The notes under the pieces were generated by a model. That model saw only the letters and a list, made by a program, of their open reading frames with translations. It was not told where the DNA came from and did no database searches. Positions 16,644 to 25,404 of a DNA stretch of 64,000 nt are shown here, piece after piece (position 1 is the stretch's first letter; the number at the start of each line of letters is the position of its first letter). The position numbers and the translations under genes are program-made. The stretch lies in assembly GCA_019118365.1 (NCBI GenBank), contig DWZA01000100.1, forward strand, positions 40,398 through 104,397. The letters are read 5' to 3'. Source of the stretch: Candidatus Lachnoclostridium stercoravium (GTDB lineage: Bacteria; Bacillota; Clostridia; Lachnospirales; Lachnospiraceae).

Positions 16644-17557
16644 GTAAGAAGATATTTGGCTTTTTTAACAAGCAGAAGGAATTTGAAAAAGAAGTGCTGG
16701 AAAACGGCATGCAGTATTCCAGCTTTTACGGAGACAGCTTTAAGCGTCTGAAGAAGAATAAGATGGCGATGTTCTGCGCGGCCATCCTCGTCGTTATTAT
16801 ACTGGTAGCTATATTCGCGCCGTTTCTGGCGCCCTATGATCCTACTTATCAGGACTATGCGGCGGTGCTTTCCGCTCCTAACGCGGCCCATCCTTTTGGA
16901 ACTGATGAGTATGGAAGAGACATTTTATCCAGGATCATCTATGGTTCCAGAGTATCTATCAGTATTGGTATCGTAGCTCAGGTAGTGGCCTCGATCGTAG
17001 GCGTTACCCTGGGAGCTATCGCCGGATATTACGGCGGAAAGATCGACAGCGTGATCTCCAGGATCATGGAGATCTTCCAGGCTTTCCCGGATCTGATCTT
17101 TGCTATGGCGATCATGACTTTCCTTGGCAAAGGCGTTGTAAACCTGTTTATCGCTCTGGGACTTCTTACATGGGTGCGGACGGCCAGGATGATCCGCGGC
17201 TCCGTTATGCAGCTGAAGGAGAAAGAATACATTGAAGCCAGCCGGGCCAACGGCGCAACTACGTTCTGGATCATTACAAAGGGCCTGATCCCCAACTGTC
17301 TGTCCACGATCATCGTACTTGTAACTTTAGGTATCCCCAACGCCATCATGTACGAGGCATCTTTAAGCTTCTTAGGCATTGGTATCCAGCCGCCGACGCC
17401 GTCCTGGGGCAATATGATCAGCGCGGCGCAGACGTTTATCAGCTACCGGCCGCTGTACAGCATCATGCCTGGCGTGGCGATCATGATCACAGTTATCGCA
17501 TTCAATATTTTCGGAGACGGATTGAGGGATGCCCTGGATCCAAAGCTTAAGAGCTAA
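16640..17557 (+). CDS. Peptide ABC transporter permease 2 (DppC/OppC type)
   Basis: A 305-residue permease with an N-terminal OppC region (FKRLKKNKMAMFCAAILVVII) and the conserved HPFGTDEYGRDILSRIIYGSR stretch. The EAA loop is EKEYIEASRANGATTFWIITKGLIPN. The C terminus, FNIFGDGLRDALDPKLKS, is diagnostic of the DppC/OppC group. It pairs with the DppB-type permease to form the membrane channel. The gene overlaps its predecessor by 4 bp and is followed closely by the ATPase genes. Confidence 0.93.
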   Translation: MSKKIFGFFNKQKEFEKEVLENGMQYSSFYGDSFKRLKKNKMAMFCAAILVVIILVAIFAPFLAPYDPTYQDYAAVLSAPNAAHPFGTDEYGRDILSRIIYGSRVSISIGIVAQVVASIVGVTLGAIAGYYGGKIDSVISRIMEIFQAFPDLIFAMAIMTFLGKGVVNLFIALGLLTWVRTARMIRGSVMQLKEKEYIEASRANGATTFWIITKGLIPNCLSTIIVLVTLGIPNAIMYEASLSFLGIGIQPPTPSWGNMISAAQTFISYRPLYSIMPGVAIMITVIAFNIFGDGLRDALDPKLKS

Positions 17558-17572
17558 AGGGAGGCATTGACT

Positions 17573-18565
17573 ATGGGAGAGAAGATATTAGAAGTAAAAC
17601 ATTTAAAGACATATTTCCATACGGATGCCGGCCTTTCCAAGGCAGTCAACGATGTATCCTTTTCTGTGGAAAAGGGAAAGACCCTTGGGATCGTAGGCGA
17701 GTCGGGCTGTGGAAAAAGTATCACATCCCTGTCTATCATGGGACTGGTAGAGATCCCGCCGGGAAAGATCGCAGGCGGCGAGATCATTTTTGAGGGAGAA
17801 GACCTGCTGAAGAAAAATGAAGAAGAGATGAGCAAGATCCGCGGAAAGAAGATCGCTATGATCTTCCAGGAGCCGATGACTTCCTTAAATCCGGTATTTA
17901 CCATCGGACAGCAGATCACGGAAGCGCTCATGCTCCATGAAAAACTGACGAAGAAAGAAGCCAGGGAACGGGGCATCGAGATGTTAAAGATGGTTAAGAT
18001 CCCCCTGGCGGAAAAACGTTTTGACGAATATCCCCACCAGCTTTCCGGCGGTATGAGACAGAGAGTCATGATCGCTATGGCCCTTTGCTGCAACCCGGAT
18101 CTTCTGATCTGCGACGAGCCGACGACGGCGCTGGACGTTACGATCCAGGCGCAGATCCTGGACCTGATCAATGAGCTGAAGGAAAAGACAGGCACGTCCG
18201 TTATGATGATCACCCATGATCTGGGCGTTATCGCAGAGGTGGCGGACGACGTTATGGTCATGTATGCGGGAAAGGTAGTGGAGCACGCTACCTGCGACCA
18301 GATCTTTGAAAGACCTATGCACCCCTACACCTACGGGCTGATGAACTGTATCCCGAAGCTGGACGACGACGATACAAAGAGACTGAGCGTGATCGAAGGC
18401 ATGGTGCCAAGCTTTGACGACATGCCGAAGGGCTGCGCATTCTGCCCCAGATGTCCGGAAGCTATGGATATCTGCAGGGAGAAGATGCCAAAGCTTGCAG
18501 AGGCGGAAGGACGCCGCGTACGCTGCTTCAAATATACGCAGGAATGGGAGGAGAGTGACCAATGA
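17573..18565 (+). CDS. Peptide ABC transporter ATPase 1 (DppD/OppD type)
   Basis: A 330-residue ATPase. Walker A is [10 protein letters not shown] near residue 41, signature LSGGMRQR, Walker B LLICDEPTTALD, H-loop ITHD. The C-terminal oligopeptide-ATPase extension has the four-cysteine cluster GCAFCPRCPEAMDICREKMP, which in this family can bind an iron-sulfur centre. ATG 17573 with GGGAGG upstream is preferred over a TTG six bases earlier. It should form a heterodimer with the following ATPase. Confidence 0.93.
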   Translation: MGEKILEVKHLKTYFHTDAGLSKAVNDVSFSVEKGKTLGIVGESGCGKSITSLSIMGLVEIPPGKIAGGEIIFEGEDLLKKNEEEMSKIRGKKIAMIFQEPMTSLNPVFTIGQQITEALMLHEKLTKKEARERGIEMLKMVKIPLAEKRFDEYPHQLSGGMRQRVMIAMALCCNPDLLICDEPTTALDVTIQAQILDLINELKEKTGTSVMMITHDLGVIAEVADDVMVMYAGKVVEHATCDQIFERPMHPYTYGLMNCIPKLDDDDTKRLSVIEGMVPSFDDMPKGCAFCPRCPEAMDICREKMPKLAEAEGRRVRCFKYTQEWEESDQ

Positions 18566-19596
18566 GCGAAAACATGAGCCAGACCCCATTGCTTGAGGTC
18601 AATCATTTAAGAAAACTGTTTCCTGCAAAGTCAGGATTTTTATCCAGGGAAAAAACCTTTATCAAGGCGGTAGACGACGTTTCCTTTACCCTTATGCCAA
18701 GGGAGACCCTGGGCGTAGTAGGCGAGTCCGGATGCGGAAAGTCTACTATGGGCCGTTCTGTGCTCCGCCTGATCCAGCCTACGGAAGGCGAGATCATCTA
18801 TAAGGGACAGGACTTTATGAAAGCCAGCGGGGCGGAGCTTCGGAAAATGAGATCTGATATGCAGATCATTTTCCAGGATCCATACGCCTCCCTGAATCCG
18901 AGAATGACAGTAGGCGAGATCATTGCGGAGCCGTTAAATATCCAGAAAAAATTTTCTTCCAAAGAAGAGACGAGAGAACATGTAATAAAGACCATGGAGG
19001 TCGTAGGCCTGAACCCGAAGTATTACAACCGCTATCCTCACGAGTTCTCCGGCGGACAGAGACAGAGGATCGGCATCGCAAGGGCGATCGTGCTGAGACC
19101 GTCCCTGATCGTGTGCGACGAGCCGGTATCGGCTCTGGACGTATCGATCCAGTCTCAGGTGCTGAACCTTCTGGACGATCTCCAGGAATCCATGGGAATG
19201 GCTTACATTTTCATTTCCCACAATTTAAGCGTTATCAAGCATATTTCCGACAGGGTCATGGTCATGTATCTGGGCCATGTGGTTGAGATGGCGGATAAGA
19301 CGGAACTGTTTTCCAACCCGTCCCATCCGTATACCCAGGCGCTGATGTCAGCTATCCCCCTTCCGGAACGCCATACAAAGCGCAAGAAGATCCTTCTTCA
19401 GGGAGATCTTCCGAGCCCGGCAAATCCGCCGTCAGGCTGCATCTTCCATACGAGATGCTTTATGGCTCAGGATATCTGTTCCAAAGAAAAGCCGGAATTA
19501 AAGGATATAGGAGGCGGACACTTCTGCGCGTGCCATTTCTGCGATAAATGCCAGAAAGCGGACGGTTCCGTCCTGCTTAAGAAAGAGCCGCAGTAA
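18562..19596 (+). CDS. Peptide ABC transporter ATPase 2 (DppF/OppF type)
   Basis: A 344-residue ATPase with Walker [11 protein letters not shown], signature FSGGQRQR, Walker [13 protein letters not shown] and H-loop FISHN. The C-terminal extension again contains cysteines ([15 protein letters not shown]), then a cysteine/histidine-rich tail ([11 protein letters not shown]) longer than usual that could bind another metal. GGAGGAG precedes the ATG, which overlaps the upstream stop by 4 bp. It completes the DppBCDF-like transporter. Confidence 0.93.
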   Translation: MSENMSQTPLLEVNHLRKLFPAKSGFLSREKTFIKAVDDVSFTLMPRETLGVVGESGCGKSTMGRSVLRLIQPTEGEIIYKGQDFMKASGAELRKMRSDMQIIFQDPYASLNPRMTVGEIIAEPLNIQKKFSSKEETREHVIKTMEVVGLNPKYYNRYPHEFSGGQRQRIGIARAIVLRPSLIVCDEPVSALDVSIQSQVLNLLDDLQESMGMAYIFISHNLSVIKHISDRVMVMYLGHVVEMADKTELFSNPSHPYTQALMSAIPLPERHTKRKKILLQGDLPSPANPPSGCIFHTRCFMAQDICSKEKPELKDIGGGHFCACHFCDKCQKADGSVLLKKEPQ

Positions 19597-19620
19597 AGGG
19601 CTTGAGAATAAAGCCAAAAC

Positions 19621-19666
19621 AGTTCAGGCGAAGGACGAGAATGTTGCGCTGTCCTTCGTCTGAACT
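19621..19666. repeat. Hairpin with GTTCAGG ends
   Basis: AGTTCAGGCGAAGGAC (19621-19636) pairs with GTCCTTCGTCTGAACT (19651-19666) except for one G-U position. It lies between dppF and the epimerase. The ends match the outer arms of the palindromic family (AGTTCAGG), so it may be a minimal member. There is no T tract, so it is not a clear terminator. Confidence 0.6.
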
Positions 19667-19740
19667 ATATTATTATGAATGTTTTTGAGGCTTGTGGGAG
19701 TGCAGAGCACGAAACAAGCCGGTATCAAAGGGGTCAAAAG

Positions 19741-19784
19741 GTCGAAAATCCGATGCAAGCTTGCTTGCAAGAGGATTTTCGATC
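19741..19784. repeat. Hairpin with AAGCTTGCTT loop
   Basis: GTCGAAAATCC pairs with GGATTTTCGAT; the inner part TGCAAGC-TT-GCTTGCA pairs again. The AAGCTTGCTT core is the same as in the long-hairpin loops of elements A and D. It sits in the leader of the epimerase gene. Confidence 0.55.
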
Positions 19785-19825
19785 TTAGGACCCGCACTAT
19801 TATGATAAAGGAGATAAAAAGTGTT

Positions 19826-20911
19826 ATGAAGATCACAGATATTAAAACACATATGATGCGCGTGCCGCTTGTGAAGCCGTTTCGGATCTCCCTGGGCGTG
19901 ATCACCCATGCGGTAAGCTGCCTGGTAGAGGTGGAGACAGACGAAGGGATCACAGGATATGGAGAAGGTTCTCCGGGACCGCTGATCACAGGAGAGAACC
20001 TGGAGGGAACAGTGGAGACGATCCGGGTGCTGAAAGAAAAGCTGATCGGAATGGATCCGCGGGACATCGAAGGGATCTATACGGTAATGAACCGGGCGGT
20101 GGCTTACGCAGGAACCGCAAAGGCGGCTATCGATATCGCCTGCCACGACATTATAGGAAAGTCCTGTAATATGCCTCTGTATAAAGTTTTAGGCGGTTTG
20201 AGCAATGAGATCGAAACAGATATGACTGTGGGCATCGACACGCCGGAGGCCATGGCGGAGAAGGCAAGGGCTCATGTAAAGGCTGGATTTAACGTGATCA
20301 AGACTAAGGTAGGCACAGACATCGTAAGCGACTTAGCCCGCGTAAAAGCTATCCGCGAAGCGGTAGGAGACGATGTGAAGATCCGTTTGGACGCCAACCA
20401 GGGCTGGCATGGAAAAGAGGCGGTAGAGCTTCTCAGCCGTTTAAACGAGTATGATATCGAGCTGGTAGAACAGCCGGTGCCGAGATATGATTTTGAAGGT
20501 TTAAAATATGTGACGGCCCACAGCTGCGTGCCGGTCATGGCAGACGAGAGCTGCTGGGACGCAAAAGACGCTTTAAAGCTGGTTTCCGAGAGAGCAGTGG
20601 ACTTTATCAATATCAAGCTGATGAAGTGCGGCGGCCTTTACGAGGCGAAGAAGATCGTAAATATCGCGGAAGCGGCAGGCGTAGAGTGTATGCTGGGCTG
20701 CATGGCGGAAGAGAGCGGTATTGCCATCAATGCGGCGGCAGCCTTAGGCGCGGCTTTGAAAAATATCACCAGGGCCGACTTAGACGCCAGCTTCTCTCTG
20801 ACAGAGCTGCCATATGAGGGCGGATTCACCATCAGGGATACGAGACATCTGATCCTTTCCGAAAATCCAGGCCTTGGACTTTCCCATCTGAAGGAGGCTA
20901 TGTTTCAATGA
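19826..20911 (+). CDS. Dipeptide epimerase (L-Ala-D/L-Glu epimerase-like)
   Basis: A 361-residue enolase-superfamily enzyme. The dipeptide-epimerase pattern is present: KTKVG (general base Lys pair) near residue 160, RLDANQGW (first metal Asp), VEQPV (Glu), MADESC (Asp) and INIKLMKCGG (opposite Lys). Such enzymes invert the second residue of dipeptides such as L-Ala-D-Glu from cell wall. The product is cytoplasmic. The start at 19826 fits the family N terminus; AGGAG is somewhat far (about 13 bases), and ATG 19802 is the alternative. Placement after a peptide transporter and overlapping a hydrolase gene suggests processing of imported peptides. Confidence 0.88.
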   Translation: MKITDIKTHMMRVPLVKPFRISLGVITHAVSCLVEVETDEGITGYGEGSPGPLITGENLEGTVETIRVLKEKLIGMDPRDIEGIYTVMNRAVAYAGTAKAAIDIACHDIIGKSCNMPLYKVLGGLSNEIETDMTVGIDTPEAMAEKARAHVKAGFNVIKTKVGTDIVSDLARVKAIREAVGDDVKIRLDANQGWHGKEAVELLSRLNEYDIELVEQPVPRYDFEGLKYVTAHSCVPVMADESCWDAKDALKLVSERAVDFINIKLMKCGGLYEAKKIVNIAEAAGVECMLGCMAEESGIAINAAAALGAALKNITRADLDASFSLTELPYEGGFTIRDTRHLILSENPGLGLSHLKEAMFQ

Positions 20912-22314
20912 ACTTTATGACTGACGCTTCCAGAAGAGGACTTGAAAAACTGACAGAACAGATCATGGAAGAGAGCAGCGCCAGAGGCGTGGCTCTGGGG
21001 ATCACAGACGCAGAGGGAAATATCCTGTACGAGCATTATTTTGGATGGAGAGACGCGGAAAAGAAACTCCCTATCGACAGGGATACGATCTTCGGCATGG
21101 CGTCCGTGACAAAATCCTTTACCGCGCTTTCCATCATGCAGATGCAGAAAGACGGGCTCCTGGATATTAACGATGCAGTAAAGGACTATGTGCCGGAATT
21201 TACAAATAAAAACCTGAAGGATCCGGTAAAGATCTGGCATCTGCTGTGCCACAGCGGCGGCTTTTTCCCGCTTTCCCGTATCGTCGTAGATCAGACTGCC
21301 CAGGAAATGGGGATTGAAGATTCCCTGGACAACGAACTGGTCTGCAGAGATGATTTCGCGGACGAAGGAGTGCGCAGGGTAGCAGGACGCCTGGATGAGC
21401 AGACCCGTTTTACAGGACGTCCAGGCCAGAGGCTCAGCTATTGCAACGATGGTTTCGGCCTTTTATCTGATATCGTAAGACGCCATTCTGACTGCCGCTC
21501 GTTTGCAGAATACCTGGATAAGCACATTCTGAAGCCTTTAGGCATGGACAGGAGCAATATCGGCTTCCTCCGCAATTCTCTGGATGAAAACGCCGCAGTC
21601 CTGTATTCCCAGGAACCGGACGGATCCTGGAGATGCGACAGGGACTATGAAAATAACGCCTTTGTCCTTCACGGCGGCGGCGGTATGAAATCTACCTTAG
21701 GGGACATGCTGAAATATGTGGCCATGTATCTGAACGAGGGCATGGGTGCCAATGGAAACCGCATCATCGACCGGTATTCGATCCAGGAGATGTGCAAACC
21801 AAGGCAGTTTATGAAGCCAGGCGTATATTACGGATACGGGCTGGAAACAAAGCAGCTGGGCGATATGACGGTTATCGAGCATGGCGGAAGCCTGCCTGGC
21901 GTATCTTCCAACCTGTCCTTCTGTCCACAGGCAGGGATCGGAGTGATCGTCCTCTGCAACACTATGGACGTACCGGTCTACGCCATCGGAGACGCTGCTC
22001 TGCGGGCGTGCTGCGGCCTTCCGCTGCTGGAAGAAAAGATCTCCCATGCGCCGTATCAGTGGACGGATGAGGAGAAACGGCAGCTGGCAGGCGATTATGT
22101 TTCCGGCGAGGGAGACAGCTTCAGCCTGCAGATCGAAGAAGACGGAAGCCTGTCCATGACGTTAAATGGAAAATATGCAGAGCTGACCCCGGTCTATCCC
22201 TGGCAGGGAATGGTCAGGAAAAAATATACGGATGTGTATCTGACCGCGATCAGGGATGAAGACGGAAAAGTATTTGCAGCCCACTATGGCAGCAGGGTCT
22301 TCCCAAAGGAATAG
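20908..22314 (+). CDS. Serine hydrolase, beta-lactamase class C/D-aminopeptidase-like
   Basis: A 468-residue penicillin-binding-fold hydrolase. Active-site motifs are SVTK (Ser66, Lys69), YCN (near residue 178) and HGG (near 323, in place of KTG). A C-terminal beta-rich region (about 380-465) resembles the accessory domain of D-aminopeptidase/esterase members. There is no signal peptide, so it works in the cytoplasm. The start overlaps the epimerase stop as ATGA, so both are translationally coupled. With the transporter and epimerase it probably cleaves peptides, perhaps ones with D-residues; substrate unproven. Confidence 0.85.
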   Translation: MNFMTDASRRGLEKLTEQIMEESSARGVALGITDAEGNILYEHYFGWRDAEKKLPIDRDTIFGMASVTKSFTALSIMQMQKDGLLDINDAVKDYVPEFTNKNLKDPVKIWHLLCHSGGFFPLSRIVVDQTAQEMGIEDSLDNELVCRDDFADEGVRRVAGRLDEQTRFTGRPGQRLSYCNDGFGLLSDIVRRHSDCRSFAEYLDKHILKPLGMDRSNIGFLRNSLDENAAVLYSQEPDGSWRCDRDYENNAFVLHGGGGMKSTLGDMLKYVAMYLNEGMGANGNRIIDRYSIQEMCKPRQFMKPGVYYGYGLETKQLGDMTVIEHGGSLPGVSSNLSFCPQAGIGVIVLCNTMDVPVYAIGDAALRACCGLPLLEEKISHAPYQWTDEEKRQLAGDYVSGEGDSFSLQIEEDGSLSMTLNGKYAELTPVYPWQGMVRKKYTDVYLTAIRDEDGKVFAAHYGSRVFPKE

Positions 22315-22328
22315 TAACAGTTATCCCT

Positions 22329-22356
22329 TTGCAAAAGGTGCGCCGTATGATATAAT
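22329..22356 (+). promoter_or_regulatory. Promoter that predicts a leaderless exonuclease mRNA
   Basis: TTGCAA (22329-22334), 16-base spacer, TATAAT (22351-22356). Transcription should begin near 22363, only about three bases before the ATG at 22366, and no ribosome site precedes that ATG. Confidence 0.6.
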
Positions 22357-22365
22357 GCCGGTATT

Positions 22366-23331
22366 ATGGAAAATTATATTGTTTTAGATTTAGAATGGAA
22401 TCAAAGCCCCAGCGGCAAAGAAGGCGCGGTGGAGCACCTGCCTTTTGAGATCATTGAGATCGGGGCGGTAAAACTGAATACGGAGTTTCAGATCGTCTCC
22501 AGATTCCACGGGCTGATAAAACCCAGAGTCTATACAGCATTTCATTTTAAGACTTCCCAGGTCGTCCATATAGACATGGAGGAACTGGAACATGACGGAA
22601 GGGATTTCCCTCACGTGATGGAAGAATTTATCCGCTGGTGCGGAAAAGACTATATCCTGTGTACCTGGGGCTCGATGGATCTTACGGAATTACAGAGAAA
22701 CGTGACTTATTACGCTATGGAAGATCCATTTCCCAAACCGCTGCTCTACTATGACATACAGAAGCTTTACAGCCTGGGCTTTAAGGGCGGGAAGGAAAAA
22801 CCTTCCCTGGATGCGGCGGTAGAAGAGCAGAACATCCCGGAAGACAAGGCGTTTCACAGGGCCCTGGACGATGCGGTATACACGGCGGAATTGATGAGAT
22901 TCCTGGACTGGGACAAACTGAAGCCATACCTGTCCATCGATTACTACAGGATCCCGGATACGAAAGAGGAAGAGGTTTATCTGGAGTTTCCGGAATACGG
23001 AAAATACGTCTCCAGAGGCTTTGATACAAAAGAAGAGGCTCTGGAAGATAAAAAGATCACAAACGTCGTATGCTGCCGCTGCCGCCGGATGCTGAAGAAA
23101 AAGATCCGCTGGTTCCCCACAAGTCAGAAGGCATATCTGTGCCTGGCTGTATGCCCGGAACACGGGTGGATAAAAGGCAAGATGCGGATCAAAAAATCCG
23201 AACATGGAAAGACCTATGTCGTAAAGACTATGCGGATCGTAGGGGAAGCAGGGGCGGCGGAGATCGCCGCAAAAAAAGAAGAGATGAAAAAACGGAAGCT
23301 TCCCATATTCCGAAAGAAAACAGAAAGTTAA
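22366..23331 (+). CDS. DEDDh 3'-5' exonuclease with C-terminal zinc-ribbon-like tail
   Basis: A 321-residue protein. Residues 1-185 are an RNase T/ERI-1-like exonuclease: VLDLEWNQ (Asp/Glu of motif I), TWGSMDL (motif II) and HRALDDA (motif III, DEDDh type). Residues about 235-275 contain CCRCRR and a later CLAVCPEHGW, which look like a degenerate zinc ribbon, and the tail is very basic, suggesting RNA or DNA binding. Relatives are KapD-like exonucleases. The gene stands alone with its own promoter; the message seems leaderless because the -10 box lies ten bases before the ATG. Substrate not predictable. Confidence 0.85.
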   Translation: MENYIVLDLEWNQSPSGKEGAVEHLPFEIIEIGAVKLNTEFQIVSRFHGLIKPRVYTAFHFKTSQVVHIDMEELEHDGRDFPHVMEEFIRWCGKDYILCTWGSMDLTELQRNVTYYAMEDPFPKPLLYYDIQKLYSLGFKGGKEKPSLDAAVEEQNIPEDKAFHRALDDAVYTAELMRFLDWDKLKPYLSIDYYRIPDTKEEEVYLEFPEYGKYVSRGFDTKEEALEDKKITNVVCCRCRRMLKKKIRWFPTSQKAYLCLAVCPEHGWIKGKMRIKKSEHGKTYVVKTMRIVGEAGAAEIAAKKEEMKKRKLPIFRKKTES

Positions 23332-23337
23332 AAAAGT

Positions 23338-23465
23338 AACAGTTCAGCCGTGCGCCATTGAATGGGCGGACACGGCGATCAAAGCGACGTTACTGCGCCG
23401 CCCAGTCAAAGACGGAGGAGCGAACCTCACCCTAAGGGGTGGAGATAGTGCTCCTCCGTCTGCGT
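23338..23465. repeat. Intergenic structured repeat with GTAACAGTTCAG start
   Basis: Begins GTAACAGTTCAG, close to the TGTAANNGTTCAGG termini of the palindromic family. It contains GCCGTG/CACGGC arms and a strong 12-bp hairpin (AGACGGAGGAGC 23410-23421 with its complement 23450-23461, inner arms around CCTTAGGG-like bases). It probably also terminates the exonuclease message. The right outer arm is not found, so it may be a decayed copy. Confidence 0.5.
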
Positions 23466-23513
23466 ATATATGGAGCATATACGTACAAGAATCAGAAATT
23501 ATGAGGGATAGTT

Positions 23514-24098
23514 ATGACAGAACAGGAAAAAATGTTGGCAGGAGAACTTTATGATTGCGGAGATACTGAATTATTAGTGCAATGGCATAAGGCTAAAGAT
23601 TTAATAAGAGATTATAATCAAACAAACTCTGACGACTCTGAGAAAAAAGAAAGAATCTTAAGTGAATTGCTGGGTGGAAAAGGTGAACATCTATGGATTA
23701 CACCTCCCTTTTATGTTGATTACGGCAATAATATATATTTCGGAAATAACTGCGAAGTGAATATGAATTGTACTTTTTTAGACGATAATATTATCCGTAT
23801 CGGCGATAATGCTTTGATCGCGCCGAATGTCCAAATATACACGGCATTTCATCCGACAAATGCAAGGGATCGTTTTGGAGAGCCTAAAGATGATGGTTCA
23901 TTTGAATTTTGCAAAACACAAACAGCGCCAGTTATCATAGGGAATAATGTATGGATTGGCGGTGGAGCTATCATCATGCCAGGCGTTACGATAGGAAATA
24001 ATGTTGTGATTGGAGCAGGAAGCGTCGTTACAAAAGATATTCCTGATAATGTAATCGTATATGGAAGTCCATGCCGCACAGTGAGAGAAAACAAATAA
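23514..24098 (+). CDS. Sugar O-acetyltransferase (maltose/galactoside type)
   Basis: A 194-residue left-handed beta-helix acetyltransferase. After the N-terminal maltose-acetyltransferase segment (EKMLAGELYDCGDTELL) come hexapeptide repeats (IRIGDNALIAPNVQIYTAFHP, with the catalytic His in HPTNARDR; NNVWIGGGAIIMPGVTIGNNVVIGAGSVVTKDIP). It transfers acetyl from acetyl-CoA to a sugar hydroxyl. Codon use is noticeably more AT-rich than the neighbours (many ATA, AAT, TTA codons), suggesting recent transfer. GAGGG lies upstream of ATG. It is monocistronic. Confidence 0.9.
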   Translation: MTEQEKMLAGELYDCGDTELLVQWHKAKDLIRDYNQTNSDDSEKKERILSELLGGKGEHLWITPPFYVDYGNNIYFGNNCEVNMNCTFLDDNIIRIGDNALIAPNVQIYTAFHPTNARDRFGEPKDDGSFEFCKTQTAPVIIGNNVWIGGGAIIMPGVTIGNNVVIGAGSVVTKDIPDNVIVYGSPCRTVRENK

Positions 24099-24221
24099 AA
24101 TTCCCTTTTATCGGGGAGTTAAAAATGATAAGATAAAAGAAAGCGGATGAATGCATCCGCAGCACAAGGGGACTTTTCACTGGAGAGGTGGATCACTGCA
24201 AGTTATCAAAGGAGGAGATCA

Positions 24222-25248
24222 ATGACAACAGACAGTGAAAAAATGAAGTCCCGTTACAAGAAGTACAGGAAGATCCTGAAAAACCTTACGATCATGAGCG
24301 ACGTATTTATGCGTAATGTGCTTAAGGACCGAAAGTGTACGGAATACATCCTGCAGGTGATCATGGAAAAGAAAAATCTGAAAATTGTGGATCAGGTATT
24401 GCAGAAAGACTACAAAAATCTGCAGGGACGGTCGGCAATCCTAGACTGTGTGGTACAGGATGCGGATGGAAAGCAGTTTGATGTGGAGATCCAGCAGGAA
24501 AAGGAAGGAGCTTCGCCCAGACGGGCCAGGTATCACAGCGGCCTTTTGGATATGAATACCCTGGATCCAGGGCAGGAATTCGACAGGCTGCCTGATACGT
24601 ACGTGATCTTTATCACGTGGACAGATACTCTCGGACGCGGCCTTCCAATTTACCATATTGGGAGGACAATAGAAGAGACAGGGGAATGCTTCCGGGACGG
24701 CTCCTATATCATCTATGTAAACGTATCAGTTCAGGCCGGTATATCTTCTTGCCCGGCCAAGGCCGGACAAGAAGCATCGGATGTCCATCCGATGTGAAAA
24801 CAGGGGCAAAAGCAGGCTGATAAGCAAGCTTAGCGCCTGCTTTTTGCCTCTGTTTTCCCGCTGGCCTGAACTGTTACGTGTGGACTCCAGCCACCAGGAG
24901 GAGACAGAGCTGGGACGGCTGATGCATGATTTCCGCTGTAAAGAAGCAAAAGAAATGCACAGCAGGATCTTGGCGAATCGGGTACACCAACTGAAAGAAA
25001 CGCAGAAGGGAGTTGAGATCATGTGTAAAGAAATGGATGCGATTTACAGACAAGGAGAGAAAAGGGGAGAAAGAAGAGAGGAAAGAAGAGGAGAAAGAAG
25101 AGGCAGAGCGCAGGCGATCATTGAAACGAAACGGGAGACAGCTTTAAGAATGAAGGAGAGAGGCTATTCCGACGATTCGATCGCAGAACTGCTGAAGATA
25201 AAAGTAAGCATGGTACAGAAATGGTATGAAGAAGCTAAAAGTGTTTAA
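24222..25248 (+). pseudogene. Rpn-type PD-(D/E)XK nuclease gene interrupted by a palindromic element
   Basis: The 5' part starts at ATG 24222 behind a perfect GGAGGAG and encodes the Rpn/transposase-nuclease core (FMRNVLKDRKCTEYILQVI, ILDCVVQDADGKQFDVEIQ with the catalytic D and ExQ, RARYHSGLLDMNTL, YVIFITW, YIIYVN). Here a 147-bp palindromic element (24727-24873) is inserted. The 3' part resumes in another frame with ETELGRLMHDFRC, then a charged coiled coil (repeated GERRGERR) and a C-terminal helix-turn-helix-like MKERGYSDDSIAELLKI. The frames do not rejoin by simple removal of the element, so the intact 340-residue protein is not made. Intact relatives promote RecA-independent recombination. 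Confidence 0.8.
24727..24873. repeat. Palindromic multi-hairpin element, copy C, inside the Rpn gene
   Basis: Outer arms CAGTTCAGGCC (24727-24737) and GGCCTGAACTG (24863-24873), extendable outward by ACGTAW on both sides. Inside are the same three hairpins as copy A in reverse order: CTTCTTG hairpin (24745-24774), CATCGGATG/CATCCGATG (24775-24794) and the long AACAGGGGCAAAA-type hairpin (24796-24857). The copy is inverted relative to A and lies inside a coding sequence, direct evidence of mobility. Confidence 0.8.
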
Positions 25249-25293
25249 GCGGGAGAATTCGACAAAGATCCTTTAAGCTTCGCAGGTATAACG

Positions 25294-25347
25294 CAGGCCG
25301 AAGCTCTTTTGTTTAAGCCGTAAGGCTGGGCTAAGAGCTTCGGCCTG
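25294..25347. repeat. 15-bp perfect hairpin between convergent genes
   Basis: CAGGCCGAAGCTCTT (25294-25308) with its exact complement at 25333-25347; the loop contains AAGCCGTAAGGCT, a nested stem. It sits between the 3' ends of the broken Rpn gene and the response regulator and may act as a two-way terminator, though T tracts are missing. Confidence 0.55.
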
Positions 25348-25404
25348 TATATGCACAGTAAAAGCTGTATGGACCGATGTGTTTCCTGATAAGCAGGGGG
25401 GTAT

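Noticed and set aside
24781..24873. ATG 24781 as start of the downstream Rpn part
   Set aside because: This ATG is inside the palindromic element and lacks a ribosome site; the downstream part is a gene fragment.
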